Shown: positions 1-11,100 of the stretch, in pieces
How positions within the stretch are numbered: the stretch's first letter is position 1
Layout of the letters: each line of letters starts with the position of its first letter
NCBI RefSeq assembly: GCF_035594125.1
Contig: NC_087190.1
Location: 7,801,539-7,865,538, forward strand
Direction: 5' to 3'
From: Scylla paramamosain
Taxonomy: Eukaryota > Arthropoda > Malacostraca > Decapoda > Portunidae
DNA length: 64,000 nucleotides
Translations under genes and position numbers: made by a program
Notes under the pieces: generated by a model
What the model saw: the letters and a program-made list of their open reading frames with translations, nothing else
Database searches by the model: none
Told to the model about the DNA's origin: nothing

Positions 1-2511
1 ACTTGCTTTTAAGTGTTTTTGAGCTCCTTATATAACAAACCGGTAAAATGCATGCAAAACAAACTTTATGGAGAAACAGAATAACATTACCAAAAACATA
101 TTTTGAGTGTTTTTGATCATGTTATCTATAAAAACGCTTAAATACATGCAAAGAACATTATGTTTGGGAAACAAAAGGACATTACGAGAAACGTGTATTA
201 TGAGTGTTTTTTTTTTTAAGTTCCTTAAGTACCAAAAAGCTAAAACCCACAAATAACACTCTTTATTTAGAAAATAAAAAATAAAAGAATAAAAAAATAG
301 GATTTTGTTTTTTTGTTATTCATCTTCATAGTACCGATATGCCAAAATTCTGGGAAAATCAGGGCAATCGTATGATAAAAGAATATTATCAAAAAAGTTA
401 ATTTCAGCATTTTTTTTTCGAACTGTTATGTATCAAACCCTAAATTGCATGCAAAGCCTCTTATATTAATAAATTAAACGACATTACCAGAAATCTGTGT
501 TTTGAGTGTTTTTTTTTAGCATGTTAGGCACCAAAACGATAAATAATAAGGAACTCTATATGGGAATCCAAAACAGTTACTGAAAACGTGTCTTCTCAGT
601 GTTTTACGTAGAAAAACGCTAAAACGGATGCAAAGCAACCAATATCAAGAAATAGAAAAACGTTACTAAAATGTATATTTTGAGTGTTTTGAGCTTATTA
701 CAAAAAACGCGAAAATTGATGCAAAGCAATCTATGTTGGGAAACAAAAGGACATTGCAAGAAAAGTGTATAATGACTGTTTTATAGTTCAAAAGAACCAC
801 AAGGCAAAAAACGCAAAATCTCGTGTATATGGAGAGGTTTCCTAGATACAAAAATGCTAAAACTCATGTAAAACGCATGCAAAACAAACTTTATGGAAAA
901 ACAGAATAACATTACCAATACCTAATTGAGAAACAGAACAACCTTACTAAATGCGTTTATTTTGAGTGCTTTTCACATTCTTAGTTACCAAAACCCCATA
1001 TTGCATGCAAAAATAGATTTGTGGGAAAAAAAAATGACTTTAACAGAAAAGTGTCTTTTGAGTGTTTTTGAGCGTGATAGGCAATAAAGCACTAAAAAGG
1101 AGGGCAATCTCATTACATTGGAGGAAAACGAATTTTTACCAAGAACTTGACTTTAAGTATTTTTGAGCTCCTTATATACCAAAACACTAAAATGCATGCA
1201 AAATACACTTTATGGTGAAACAGAATAACATCACCAAAAACATGTATTTTAAGTGTTTTTGATCATGTTACCAATAAATACGCTTAAATACATGCAAACA
1301 ACCCTATTTTTGGGAAACAAAAGGACATTACGAGAAACGTGTATTATGAAAGTTTTTAAGTTCATTAAGTTCGAAAAAGCTAAAAACCACAAATTCCACT
1401 CTTTATTAAGAAAAAAATAAAAAAAATAAATAAAAAATACGATATTTATTTTTTATTCTTATTCATCTTCACAGTTAAGGAGGTGCCAAAATTCGGGCAA
1501 AGTTCAGGAAATTATATGAAATAAGAACATTATCAAAAAAAGTTAAATTTAGCTTTTTTTTCGGACTGTTATGTACCAAACCCCTAAATTGCATACAAAG
1601 CCACCTATATGGGGAAATTAAACGTCTTTGTCAGAAAACTGTCTTATGAGTGTTTTTCAGCATGTTAGGAACCAACACGATAAAAGCCAAGGAAGTCAAT
1701 CTATATAGGAATCCAAAACAAAATTACTGAAAACGTGTCTTTTCGGTGTTTTACGTAGAAAACGCTAAAACGGATGCAAATCAACCAAAGTGAAGAAATA
1801 GAATAATTTTGAGTGTTTTTGAAATTGTTACCTACAAAAAACGCGAAAATGGATTGAAAGAGCTCTATATTGGGAGAGAAAAAGCAGCAAAAAGCATTTT
1901 AGGCAATAAAACGATAAATAATATGAAAGTCACTCTATATGGAAATCCAAAACAAAATTACTGGAAACGGGTCTTTTAAAAGATTTAAGTAGAAAAACGC
2001 TAAAACTGATGGAAACCAACCAATATGAAGAAACAGAATAACATTACCAAAAAATATATTTTGTGTGTTCTTGAGCTTTTTACATAAAACAAAACGCGAA
2101 AATATATGCAAAGCACTCTATATAAGGAAAAAAAAAGGACATAACGAGAAACGTGTATAATGAGTGTTTTATAGTTTCACCAGAATCACAAGGCAAAAAA
2201 CGCAAAAACTCGACTGTATGGAGAAGTTTCTAAGATTCCAAAATACTGAAATTCATGAATAACACTCTTAATCAAGAAACAGAACAACCTTACTAACTGC
2301 ATGTATTTTGAGTGTTTTTTTACATTCTTAGTTACCAAAACCCAAAATTCCATGCGAAACTAGCTTTATGTGGGAACAAAATGACCTTACCAGAAAAGTG
2401 TCTTTAAGTGTTTTTGAGCGTGTTAGGCAATAAAGCACTAAAGAGCAGGGCAATCTCATTACATGGGAATAAAATCAACTTTTACGAAGAACTTGCCTTT
2501 TAGTGTTTTTG
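1..2511 (+). repeat. 10-mer higher-order satellite array, segment 1
   Basis: Seen directly: monomers of about 96 bp, each opening with a GAGTGTTTTT-like block and carrying a CATGCAAA-like core, in the fixed order i-ii-iii-iv-v-i'-ii'-iii'-iv'-v'. Class ii (GATCATGTTA) recurs at about 115 and 1261, giving a period near 1.15 kb. Two irregularities stand out. At 870-919 a piece of class i is inserted inside iii'. At about 1890 a class v' unit runs straight into a class v unit. The segment ends where the orientation flips. It resembles 39.0-42.5 kb, with one higher-order unit more or less. No gene is seen. Confidence 0.85.
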
Positions 2512-2611
2512 ACACGCATTTAGTAAGGTTGCTCTGTTTCTCAATTAAGAGTGTTATTCATGAGTTTCTGCATATTCACGAGATTTTGCGTTTTTTGCCT
2601 TGTGGTTTTGT
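2512..2611 (-). repeat. Inverted iii' satellite fragment
   Basis: About 100 bp is the reverse complement of class iii' (it reads GTAAGGTTGCTCTGTTTCTC, then TTTTTTGCCTTGTGGTTTT), set between forward-oriented monomers. The left breakpoint, after AGTGTTTTTG, is the same as at 42,532, so one inversion event was later copied. On the right it joins class v sequence that flanks the CR1-like element. Confidence 0.8.
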
Positions 2612-2763
2612 TTTTCAACGTGTTAGAGACCAGAACACTAAAAAGCATCGAAAGCACTCTATAAAGGAATACAAAACAACATTACTAAAAACGTGTTTTA
2701 TAGCTTCTCATTTACAGAAACGCTAAAACCCATGCAAAACACCCTTTATGGAGAAGCGAAATT
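2612..2763 (+). repeat. Class v and class i monomers flanking retroelement copy A
   Basis: This matches the 22.70-22.86 and 55.48-55.63 kb flanks (class v AACGTGTTAGAGACC-like, then class i ending GGAGAAGCGAAAT). It shows that copy A sits in the same host monomer as copies B and C. Confidence 0.75.
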
Positions 2764-4828
2764 AATATTTCGTTGATAAATTACATTCAGGACAGTTAGG
2801 GAACATCCCTTACAGAAGAAAAAGATCACAGAAGAATGATCCTAAATGGATGACTGAGGTTAAAACACTATATAGGGCGAAGGAGAAGTATATATGAGAT
2901 TAAAGACAAGGGAAGTGGTTTTAAGACCATAATATAATGAATTAGAAAAGTCAGGAGTTTAACAAGGAAAGCTAAAAATAGTTATGAATTAAAGGTAGCC
3001 AGCCAAGAATGATGGACCTCAAAGGATTTTATCAGGCATATAAGACGAAGTATAGAGAAACAATAGTTCCTTAAAGACAGCAGAATGGGACCTGATTAGT
3101 TGTTGAGAGGAGATTAGTAAAATTGTGAGCGAGTATTTTTTAATTGTCTTTGCCCAGGAAAACATGCAGGATTTGCCGAATAGTGAGAAGATATCTAGAG
3201 TAGAAGAGGATGAGAAGCTGACAGATATTACCATAACTAAAAGAGATAGTGGAACAGGAGATAGATAAGTTGAAAAGTTCAAGTCACTAGGACCAGATGA
3301 AATATTTTCCACAGTATTTAAGGAAAGGAAAAAGGTTATAAGTAATCTGTTAGTTTCTGTCCTTAGGAAATCACTTTAGTCATGTGAGGTATCGGTAATT
3401 TGCAGGCAGGCGAATATAGTACCTACCTTTAAGAAAGGAGATAAAACTTTAACGTCTGACCTGTCAGCTTAACTTCTGTTGAATGTAAAATAATGGAGTC
3501 AATAATAGCGAAGAACATTTAAGAGCATTTAGACAAACATAACTTGATAACTCAGTGACAGCACGGCTTCTGGAATGGGGAGTCTTACATGAGAAACTTG
3601 GTAAATTTATACAGTAAGGTTTACAAGGCGGCAGATAATGGTAATAGTTATGGCATCCTATATCAGGACTTTAGTAAAGCGTTTGACTAGGTACCACATC
3701 AGAGGCTACTGAGAAATGTTAGGGCGCACGAGAGATATGAGGTGTTTAGATTGGATAAAGTCATGGCTAAGCATGAGGCGACAGAGTGTTGTAATAAACG
3801 GCTCTAAATCGGAGTGGGATCAAGTAATTAGTGGGGTGACAAAGGGATTATTAGTATTAGGGCCGATGTTGTTTGTAATATACGGGTATGTCAATGACTT
3901 GGATAGTGAAATTAGTAGTGTTGTTAGTAAATTTGCGGATGACACGAGAATATGTAGATTAATTAGTTCAGAATCGCATACCATCGCCTTGCAGGCAGAT
4001 TTGAATAGGTTGAACGAATGGACGGACAGATGGCAAATGCAGTCTAATGGCATCAAATGCAAAGCACTTAGCGTAAGTAGAAGAAACCCACACAGTAGTT
4101 ACACAATGAACAACCAAGTTCTGGTAGGTTCAGGGTAAGTAAAAGATTTGAGATTTAAGGTTATATCTGAACTCCGTCTAAGAAAGCAATGGAAAGAGGC
4201 CAGAAACAAAGCAAATAGTGTATTATGATTCATTTTCAGGAGTGCTAAAACTAGAACTCCCGAAGTAATATTAAAGTTACATTTGGCGCTGGTCAGACTT
4301 CATATAGACTACGCTGTCCAATTCTGGTCACCACATCACAGGAAGGATAAAAGTCTATTAGAATCAATACAAAAGAAAATGACTAAAAGGATACAGAGGA
4401 TGAGAAATATTCCTTACGAAGCGATATTCAAGCTGTTAAATTTACATTCTTTAAAGAGACGTTGGTTAAGAGTGGACCTAATAGAAGTCTTTTAGTGGTA
4501 TATGGGTAATAATAAAAGGAACATAAGGAAAACTCTTAGAATCTGTAAATATGATAGAACAAGAAAAACGTTTTCAAGCCTGAAAACTTGATGTTCAAAA
4601 AGGAGACAGGAAGGAATTGGTTCTCAAATAGAGTAGTAGATGATTGGAACGGACGTAGTAATCAAGCTGTTAGTGCTCAGGCATTTGGGAACAGTAAGAG
4701 AAAATTACACATTTATAGATGGGGATGATAGGTGGAAATAGGTAGGCATATTTCATACAAGTACTGCCACTTGTAGGCCTGATGCCTTCTTGCAGATTTA
4801 CTTATTTCTTATGTTCTTATGTTCTTAT
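2764..4828 (+). pseudogene. Decayed CR1/Rex1-like non-LTR retrotransposon, copy A (longest)
   Basis: This is a 5'-truncated, frameshifted LINE remnant on the plus strand. Readable pieces include SGPDE (about 3288), then VFKERKKVISNLL, then the conserved palm region at 3716-4138. That region has VINGSKSEWDQVISGVTKG (the family normally has [11 protein letters not shown] here), YVNDLDSEISS, the catalytic FADDTRICRL and the WTDRWQMQ motif. At 4283-4495 the C-terminal region reads LVRLHIDYAVQFWSPHHRKD, then MTKRIQRMRNIPYEA. The copy ends in tandem TTATGTTC units, not poly(A), as CR1/L2/Rex1-type elements often do. In-frame stops and frameshifts make it non-functional. Unlike copies B and C it keeps 3351-3753. 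The assignment to the CR1/Rex1 end of the jockey superfamily rests on motif style and was not checked by phylogeny. Confidence 0.85.
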
Positions 4829-5195
4829 TACCAAAAGCGTGTATTTTCAGTGTTTTTCAACTATTACGTGAAAAAAATGCCAAAATGCATGCAAAGCACC
4901 CTATATGAAGAAAAAGAGCGACATTACGAGAAACGTGTATTATGAGTGTTTTTGAGATTCTTAGGTACCAAAACGCTGAAACTTATGAATATCACTTTTA
5001 ATTGAGATACAGAACAACCTTAGCAAATGCGTGTATTTTGAGTGTTTTTCACATTCTTAGTCACCAAAACCCCAAACTGCATGCGAAACTAGCTTTATGT
5101 GGAAAAAAAAAAAAAGATATTACCAGAAGAGTGTCTTTTGAGTGTTTTTGAGCGTGTTAGGCAATAAAGCACTAAAAAGCAGGGCAATCACATTA
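4829..5195 (+). repeat. Satellite monomers between the two retroelement remnants
   Basis: Four monomers follow copy A in the order i (3' part), ii, iii', iv', v'. The same order follows copies B and C at 24.49 and 57.28 kb. The host array switches here from pentamer-type to 10-mer-type units. No gene is seen. Confidence 0.8.
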
Positions 5196-5407
5196 AATAA
5201 ACTCTGGACCTCCCTGCCTGCTTCTGTATTTCCACCTTCCTATGCCTTGAATTCCTTCAGGAGCGAGGTTTCAAGACACTTATCCACCAATTTTTGACCA
5301 CTGCTTTGACCCTTTTATGGGACTGGCATTACAGTGGGCATTTTTTTTTATTAGATTTTTGTTGCCCTTGGCCAGTATCCTTCCTACATAAAAAGAAAAA
5401 AAAAGAA
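5196..5407 (+). mobile_element. 5'-truncated jockey-like retrotransposon tail
   Basis: About 210 bp matches the last codons and the 3' UTR of the complete element at 13,314-16,644, in the opposite orientation. It reads [19 protein letters not shown], continues to the HLSTNF-stop end, then the 3' UTR (GGACTGGCATTACAGTGGGC, TTGCCCTTGGCCAGTATCC, CTTCCTACATAAAA) and an A-rich tail. It interrupts a v' monomer between CAATCACATTA and ACATGGGAAT. The paralogous positions near 24,850 and 57,640 lack it. Little or no target-site duplication is visible. It is a dead-on-arrival copy. Confidence 0.92.
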
Positions 5408-7930
5408 CATGGGAATCAAACCAAATTTTACCAAGAACTTGCCTCTAAGTGTTTTTGAGCTCCTTACATATTGAAACACTAAAACGCATGCAAAACACCC
5501 TTTATGGAGAAACAGAAAAAACATTACGAAAAACATGTATTTTGAGTGTTTTTGATCATGTTACCTATAAAAACGCTTAAATACATGCAAAGAACCCTAT
5601 ATTTGGGAAACGAAAGGACATTATGAGAAACGTGTATTATGAGTGTTTTTAAGTTCCTTAAGTACCAAAAAGCTAAAACCCACAAATAACACTCTTTATA
5701 GAGAAAAAAATAAAAAAAATAAAAAAATAGCAATTTTTGTTTTTTTTGTTTTTCATCTTCATAGGTACCAAGATGCCAAAATTCTGGCACAATTCAGGGA
5801 AATTATGTGGAATAAAGAACATTATCAAAAAATGTTAATTTTCGATTTTTTTCGGACTGTTATGTACCAAACCCTGAAGTGCATGCAAAGCCACCTATAT
5901 ATGGAAATTAAACGACTTTACAAGAAACCTGTCTTTTGAGTGTTTTTAGCATGTTAGGCACCAAAACGATAAATACCATTGAAGTCACTCAATATGGAAA
6001 TCCAAAACAAAATTACTGAAAACATGTCTTCTCAGTGTTTTACGTAGAAAAACGCTAAAACGGACGCAAACCAACCAATACAAAGAAATAGAAAAACATC
6101 ACCAAAAAACGTATATTTTGAGTGTTTTTGAACTTGTTACCTACAAAAAACGCAAAAAATGCATGCCAATCACTCTATATTGGGAAACAAAAGGACATTA
6201 CGAGAAACGTGTATAATGAGTGTTTTATAGTTTCACAAGATCCACAAAGCAAAAAACAAAAACTCGTATATATGGAGAAGTTTCTTAGATACCAAAATGC
6301 TGAAACTTATGAATAACACTCTTAATTGACAAACAGAGCAACCTTACTAAATGCGTGTATTTTGAGTGTTTTTTTCACATTCTTAGTTAAAAAAAAAACG
6401 AAATTCTATGCGTATATAGCTTTATATGGGAAAAAAATGACATTACCAGAAAAGTGTCTTGTGAGTGTTTTTGAGAGTGTTAGGCAATAAAGCACTAAAA
6501 AACAGGGCAATCACATTACATGGAATAAAACCAACGTTTACCAAGAACTTGCCTTTAAGTGTTTTTTTTTAGCTCCTTATATGCGCTAAAACGCATGCAA
6601 AACACACTTTATATAGAAACAAAATAACATAACCAACAGGTATTTTGAGTGTTTTTTAATCATGTTATCTATAAAAACGCTTAAATACATGCAAAGAACC
6701 TTATGTTTCTAAAAGGAAAGGATATTAAAGAAACGTGTATTATGAGTGTTTTAAAGTTCCTTAAGAACCAAAAAGCTAAAACCCACAAGTAACACTATTT
6801 AGAAAAAAAATAAATAAATAAATAGAAAAATAGGATTTTTTTTTATTTTTTTTATTGATCTTCATAGATACCGAGATGCCAAAATTCTGGCAAAATTCAG
6901 GGCAATTATGTGATAAAAAATTATTATTAAAAAAGATACTTTCTTTTTTTTCTGACTGTTATTTACCAAACCCTAAAGTGCATGCAAAGCCACCTATATG
7001 AGGAAATTAAACGACTTTACCAGATACCTGTCATTTGAGTGATTTTCAGCTTGTTAGGCATCAAAACGATAAATAATATGGAAGTCACTCTATATGAGAA
7101 TCCAAAACAAAATACTGAAAACGTGTCTTTTCTGTGTTTTCGGTAGAAAAATGCTAAAACGGATGCAAACCAACAAATATGAAGAAATAGAATATTACCA
7201 AAAAGGTATATTTTGAGTGTTTTTAATCTTGTTACCTACAAAAAACACGAAAAAGGATGAAAAGCATTCTATATTGGGAAACAAAAGGATATTACGAGAA
7301 ACGTGAATAATGAGTGTTTTATAGTTTCACAAGAAACACAAGGCAAAAAACGCAAAAACTCGTGTATATGGAGAAGTTTCTTAGTTACCAAAACGCTGGT
7401 TATGTTTCTCTTAAATAAGAAACATAACAACCTTACGAAATGCGTGTATTTTCAGTGTTTTTCACATTCTTATTTACCAAAACCCCAAATTGCATACAAA
7501 ACTAGCTTTATGTTGGTAAGAAATGACATTACCATAAAAGTGAATTTGGGTGTTTTTGAGCGTGTTAGGCAATAAAGCACTAAAAAGCAGGGCAATAACA
7601 TTACATGGGAATGAAACCAACTTTTATCAAGAACTTGCCTTTTAGTTTTTTTGAGCTCCTTACGTATTGAAACGCTTAAATACATGCAAAGAACCCTATT
7701 TTTTGGGAAACGAAAGGACATTACGAGACACGTGTATTATGAGTGTTTTTAAGTTCATTAAGTACTAAAAAAGCTAAAAGCCACAAACTACACTCTTTAT
7801 TGAGAAAAAAATTAAAAAATAAATAAAAAATACGATATTTTTTTTCATTCTTACTCTTCACAGGTAACGAGGTGCCAAAATTCGGGCAAAGTTCAGGAAA
7901 TTATATGAAATAAGAACATTATCAAAAAAA
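5408..7930 (+). repeat. 10-mer higher-order satellite array, segment 2
   Basis: Class ii GATCATGTTA-type units lie at about 5554 and 6658 (period about 1.1 kb), followed by a unit near 7670 in which class i is fused directly into the second half of class ii. All ten classes are otherwise in order. Short open frames here come from the satellite. The segment ends in a fold-back palindrome at 7915-7945. Confidence 0.85.
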
Positions 7931-7945
7931 TTTTTTGATAATGTT
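7915..7945. repeat. Fold-back palindrome at satellite inversion
   Basis: The left arm AACATTATCAAAAAA (7915-7929) and the right arm TTTTTTGATAATGTT (7931-7945) are perfect 15-bp complements with a 1-nt spacer. From here the satellite continues in the reverse orientation. Confidence 0.9.
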
Positions 7946-8106
7946 TTGGCACCTCGTTACCTGTCAATATGAAAAAGAATGAAAAAAAAATATCGTATAT
8001 TTGTATCTTTGTATCCATTTTCGCGTTTTTTTGTAGAAAACAAGCTCAAAAACACTCAAAATATACATTTTTGGTAATGTTTTTATGCTTCTTGATATTG
8101 GTTGGT
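7931..8106 (-). repeat. Inverted satellite segment (fold-back product)
   Basis: The sequence reads as reverse complement of class iii (GGCACCTCGTTACCTGTCAA mirrors TAACGAGGTGCC just upstream at about 7865-7877). It is then reverse complement of ii' and i' (AAACACTCAAAATATAC, ending TTGATATTGGTTGGTTTG). At 8107 the array returns to forward orientation in class v'. About 40 bp of the mirrored copy is missing, so the fold-back was imperfect or was later trimmed. Confidence 0.85.
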
Positions 8107-11100
8107 TTGAACAATCACATTACATGGGAAAAAAACCAACTTTTACGAAGAATTTGTCTTTAAGTGTTTTTAACCCCTTATATACCAAAACGCTAAAACG
8201 CATGCAAAACAAACTTTATTAAGAAACAGAATAACATTACCAAAAACATGCATTTTGAGAGTTTTTTATCATGTTATCTATAAAAACGCTTAAGTACATG
8301 CAAAAAACATTATCTTTGGGAAACAAAAGGACATTACGAGAAACATGTACTATGAGTGTTTTTATAAGTACCAAAAAGCTAAAAACCGCAAATAACACTC
8401 TTTATTTAGAAAATGAAAAAAATAAAAAAATAAAATAAATAGCATTTTTTTTTTGTTATTCATCTTCATACGTATCGATATGCCAAAATTCTGGGAAAAT
8501 TCAGGGCAATAATGTGATAAAAGAATACTGTCAAAAAAGTTAATTTCTGCTTTTTTTTTCGGACTGTTATGTACCAAACCTTAAAGTGCATGCAAAGCCT
8601 CCAATATGAGAAAATTAAACGACCTTACCAGAAATCTGTTTTTAGTGTGTGTTTTTTTTTTTTTAGCATGTTAGGCACCAAAACGATAAATAATAAGGAA
8701 CTCATTCTATATGGGAATCCAAAACAAAGTTACTGAAAACGTGTCTTCTCAGTGTTTTACGTAGAAAAACGTTAAAACGGATGGAAACCAACCAATATCA
8801 AGAAATAGAAAAACGTTACCAAAAAGGTATATTTTGAGTGTTTTTGAGCTTTATATCTACAAAAACGCGAAAATTGATGCAAAACACTCTATATTGGGAA
8901 ACAAAAGGACATTACAAGAAAAGTGTATAATGGGTGTTTTATAGTTCAAAAGAACCACAAAGCAAACAACGCAAAAACTCGTGTATATGGAGAGATTTCC
9001 TAGATACCAAAATGCTGAAACTCATGAATAACACTCTTAATTGAGAAAAATAACAACCTTACTAAATGCGTGTATTTTGAGTACTTTTCACATTCTTAGT
9101 TACCAAAAACCCAAAATTACATGCGAAAAAAGACTTTACCAGAAAAGTGTCTTTTGAGTGTTTTTTAACGTGAAAGGTAATAAAGCACTCAAAAGCAGGG
9201 CAATCACATTACATTGGAATAAAACCATTTTTTACCAAGAACTTGCCTTTAATTGTTTTTTAATTCCTTATATACAAAACTGCTAAAACGCATGCAAATC
9301 ACACTTTATGGAGAAACAGAATAACATTACCAAAACCTTGTATTTTGAGTGTTTTTGATCATGTTATCTATAAAAACGCTTAAATACATGCAAAAAACCT
9401 TATGTTTTTTAAACGAAAGGACATTACGAGAAACGTGTATTATGTGTGTTTTTAAGTTCCTTAAATACCAAAAAGGTAAATCCCACAAATAACACTCTTT
9501 ATTGGGACAAAATAAATAAATAAAAAATTAAAAAATAGGATTTTTTAAATTTTTATATTTATCTTCATAGGTACCGAGATGCCAAAATTCTTGAAAATTA
9601 AGGGCAATTATATGATAAAAGAATATTATCAAAAAAGTTAATTGTAGCTTTTTTTTGTACCAAACCCTAAAGTGCATGCAAACCCTCCGATATGAGGAAA
9701 TTAAACGACCTCATCAGAAATATCTCTTTTGAGTGTTGTTCAGCATGTTACGCACCAAAACAATAAATAATAAGGAATTCACTCTATATGGGAATTCAAA
9801 ACAAAATTACTGAAAACGTGTCTTCTCAGTGTTTTTCGTAGAAAAACGCTAAAACGGATACAAACAAACCAATATAAAAAATATAAAAACATTACCAAAA
9901 AGGTATATTTTGAGTGTTTTTGAGCTTGTTACCTATAAAAATCACGAAAATTGATGTAAAGCACTCTATAATGGGAAAGAAAAGGACATTGCAAGAAAAG
10001 TTTATCATAAGTGTTTTATAGTTCAAAAGAACCACAAGGCAAAAATGCAAAAAATAGGGTATATGAAGAAGTTTCGTAGATACCAAAATGCTGAAACTCA
10101 TGAACAACACTCGTAATTGAGAAACAGAAAAATCTTACTAAATGTGTGCATTTTGAGAGCTTTTCACATTCTTAGTTACCAAAACCCCAAATTGCATGCA
10201 AAACCAGCTTTATGTGGGAAAAAAATAACATTACCAGAAAAATGTCTTTTGAGTGTTTTTGAGCGTGTTAGGCAATAAAGCACTGAAAAGTAGGGCAATC
10301 ACATTACATTGGAATAAAACAAATTTTTAATAAGAAATTGCCTTTAAGTGTTTTTGAGCTCCTTATATACCAAAACACTAAAACGCATGCAAAATACACT
10401 TTATGGTGAAACAGAATAACATTACCAAAAACATGTATTTTGAGTGTTTTTGATTATGTTATCAATAAAAACGCTTAAATACATGCAAAGAACCCTATTT
10501 TTGGGAAACGAAAGGACATTACGAGAAACGTGTTTTATGAGTGTTTTGAAGTTCATTAAGTACGAAAAATTTAAAAGCCACAAATTACACTCTTTATTGA
10601 GAAAAAAATAAAAATAAATAAAAAATACGATATTTTTTTCATTCTTATTCATATTGACAGGTAACGAGGTGCCAAAATTCGGGCAAAGTTCAGGAAATTA
10701 TATGAAATAAGAACATTATCAAAAAAGTTAAATTTAGCTTTTTTTTCGGACTGATATGTACCAAACCCCTAAAGTGCATTCAAAGCCACCTATATGGGGA
10801 AATTAAACCTCTTTGCCAGAAAACTGTCTTATGAGTGTTTTTCAGCATGTTAGGAACCAACACGATAAAACCCAAGGAAGTCAATCTATATGGGAATCCA
10901 AAACACAATTACTGAAAACGTGTCTTTTCGGTGTTTTACGTAGAAAAACGCTAAAACAGATGCAAACCAACCAAAATGAAGAAACAGAATAACATTACGA
11001 AAAAAGGTATATTTTGAGTGTTTTTGAAATTGTTACCTACAAAAAACGCGAAAATGGGTTGAAAGCACACTATATTGGGAAGCAAAAGAACGTTACGAGA

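Noticed and set aside
3716..4138. The 140-aa frame as a functional reverse transcriptase
   Set aside because: It is a fragment with degraded motifs (SGVTKG in place of SGVPQG), and stops and frameshifts lie on both sides.
4795..4828. TTATGTTC tandem units as a telomeric repeat
   Set aside because: They occur only as the 3' end of the CR1-like element in three places, which fits a retroelement tail.
5741..5766. T-rich run followed by CTTCATAGGTACC in unit iii as a splice acceptor
   Set aside because: It repeats in every unit, has no exon behind it and shows no coding signal. It is a chance match in satellite DNA.
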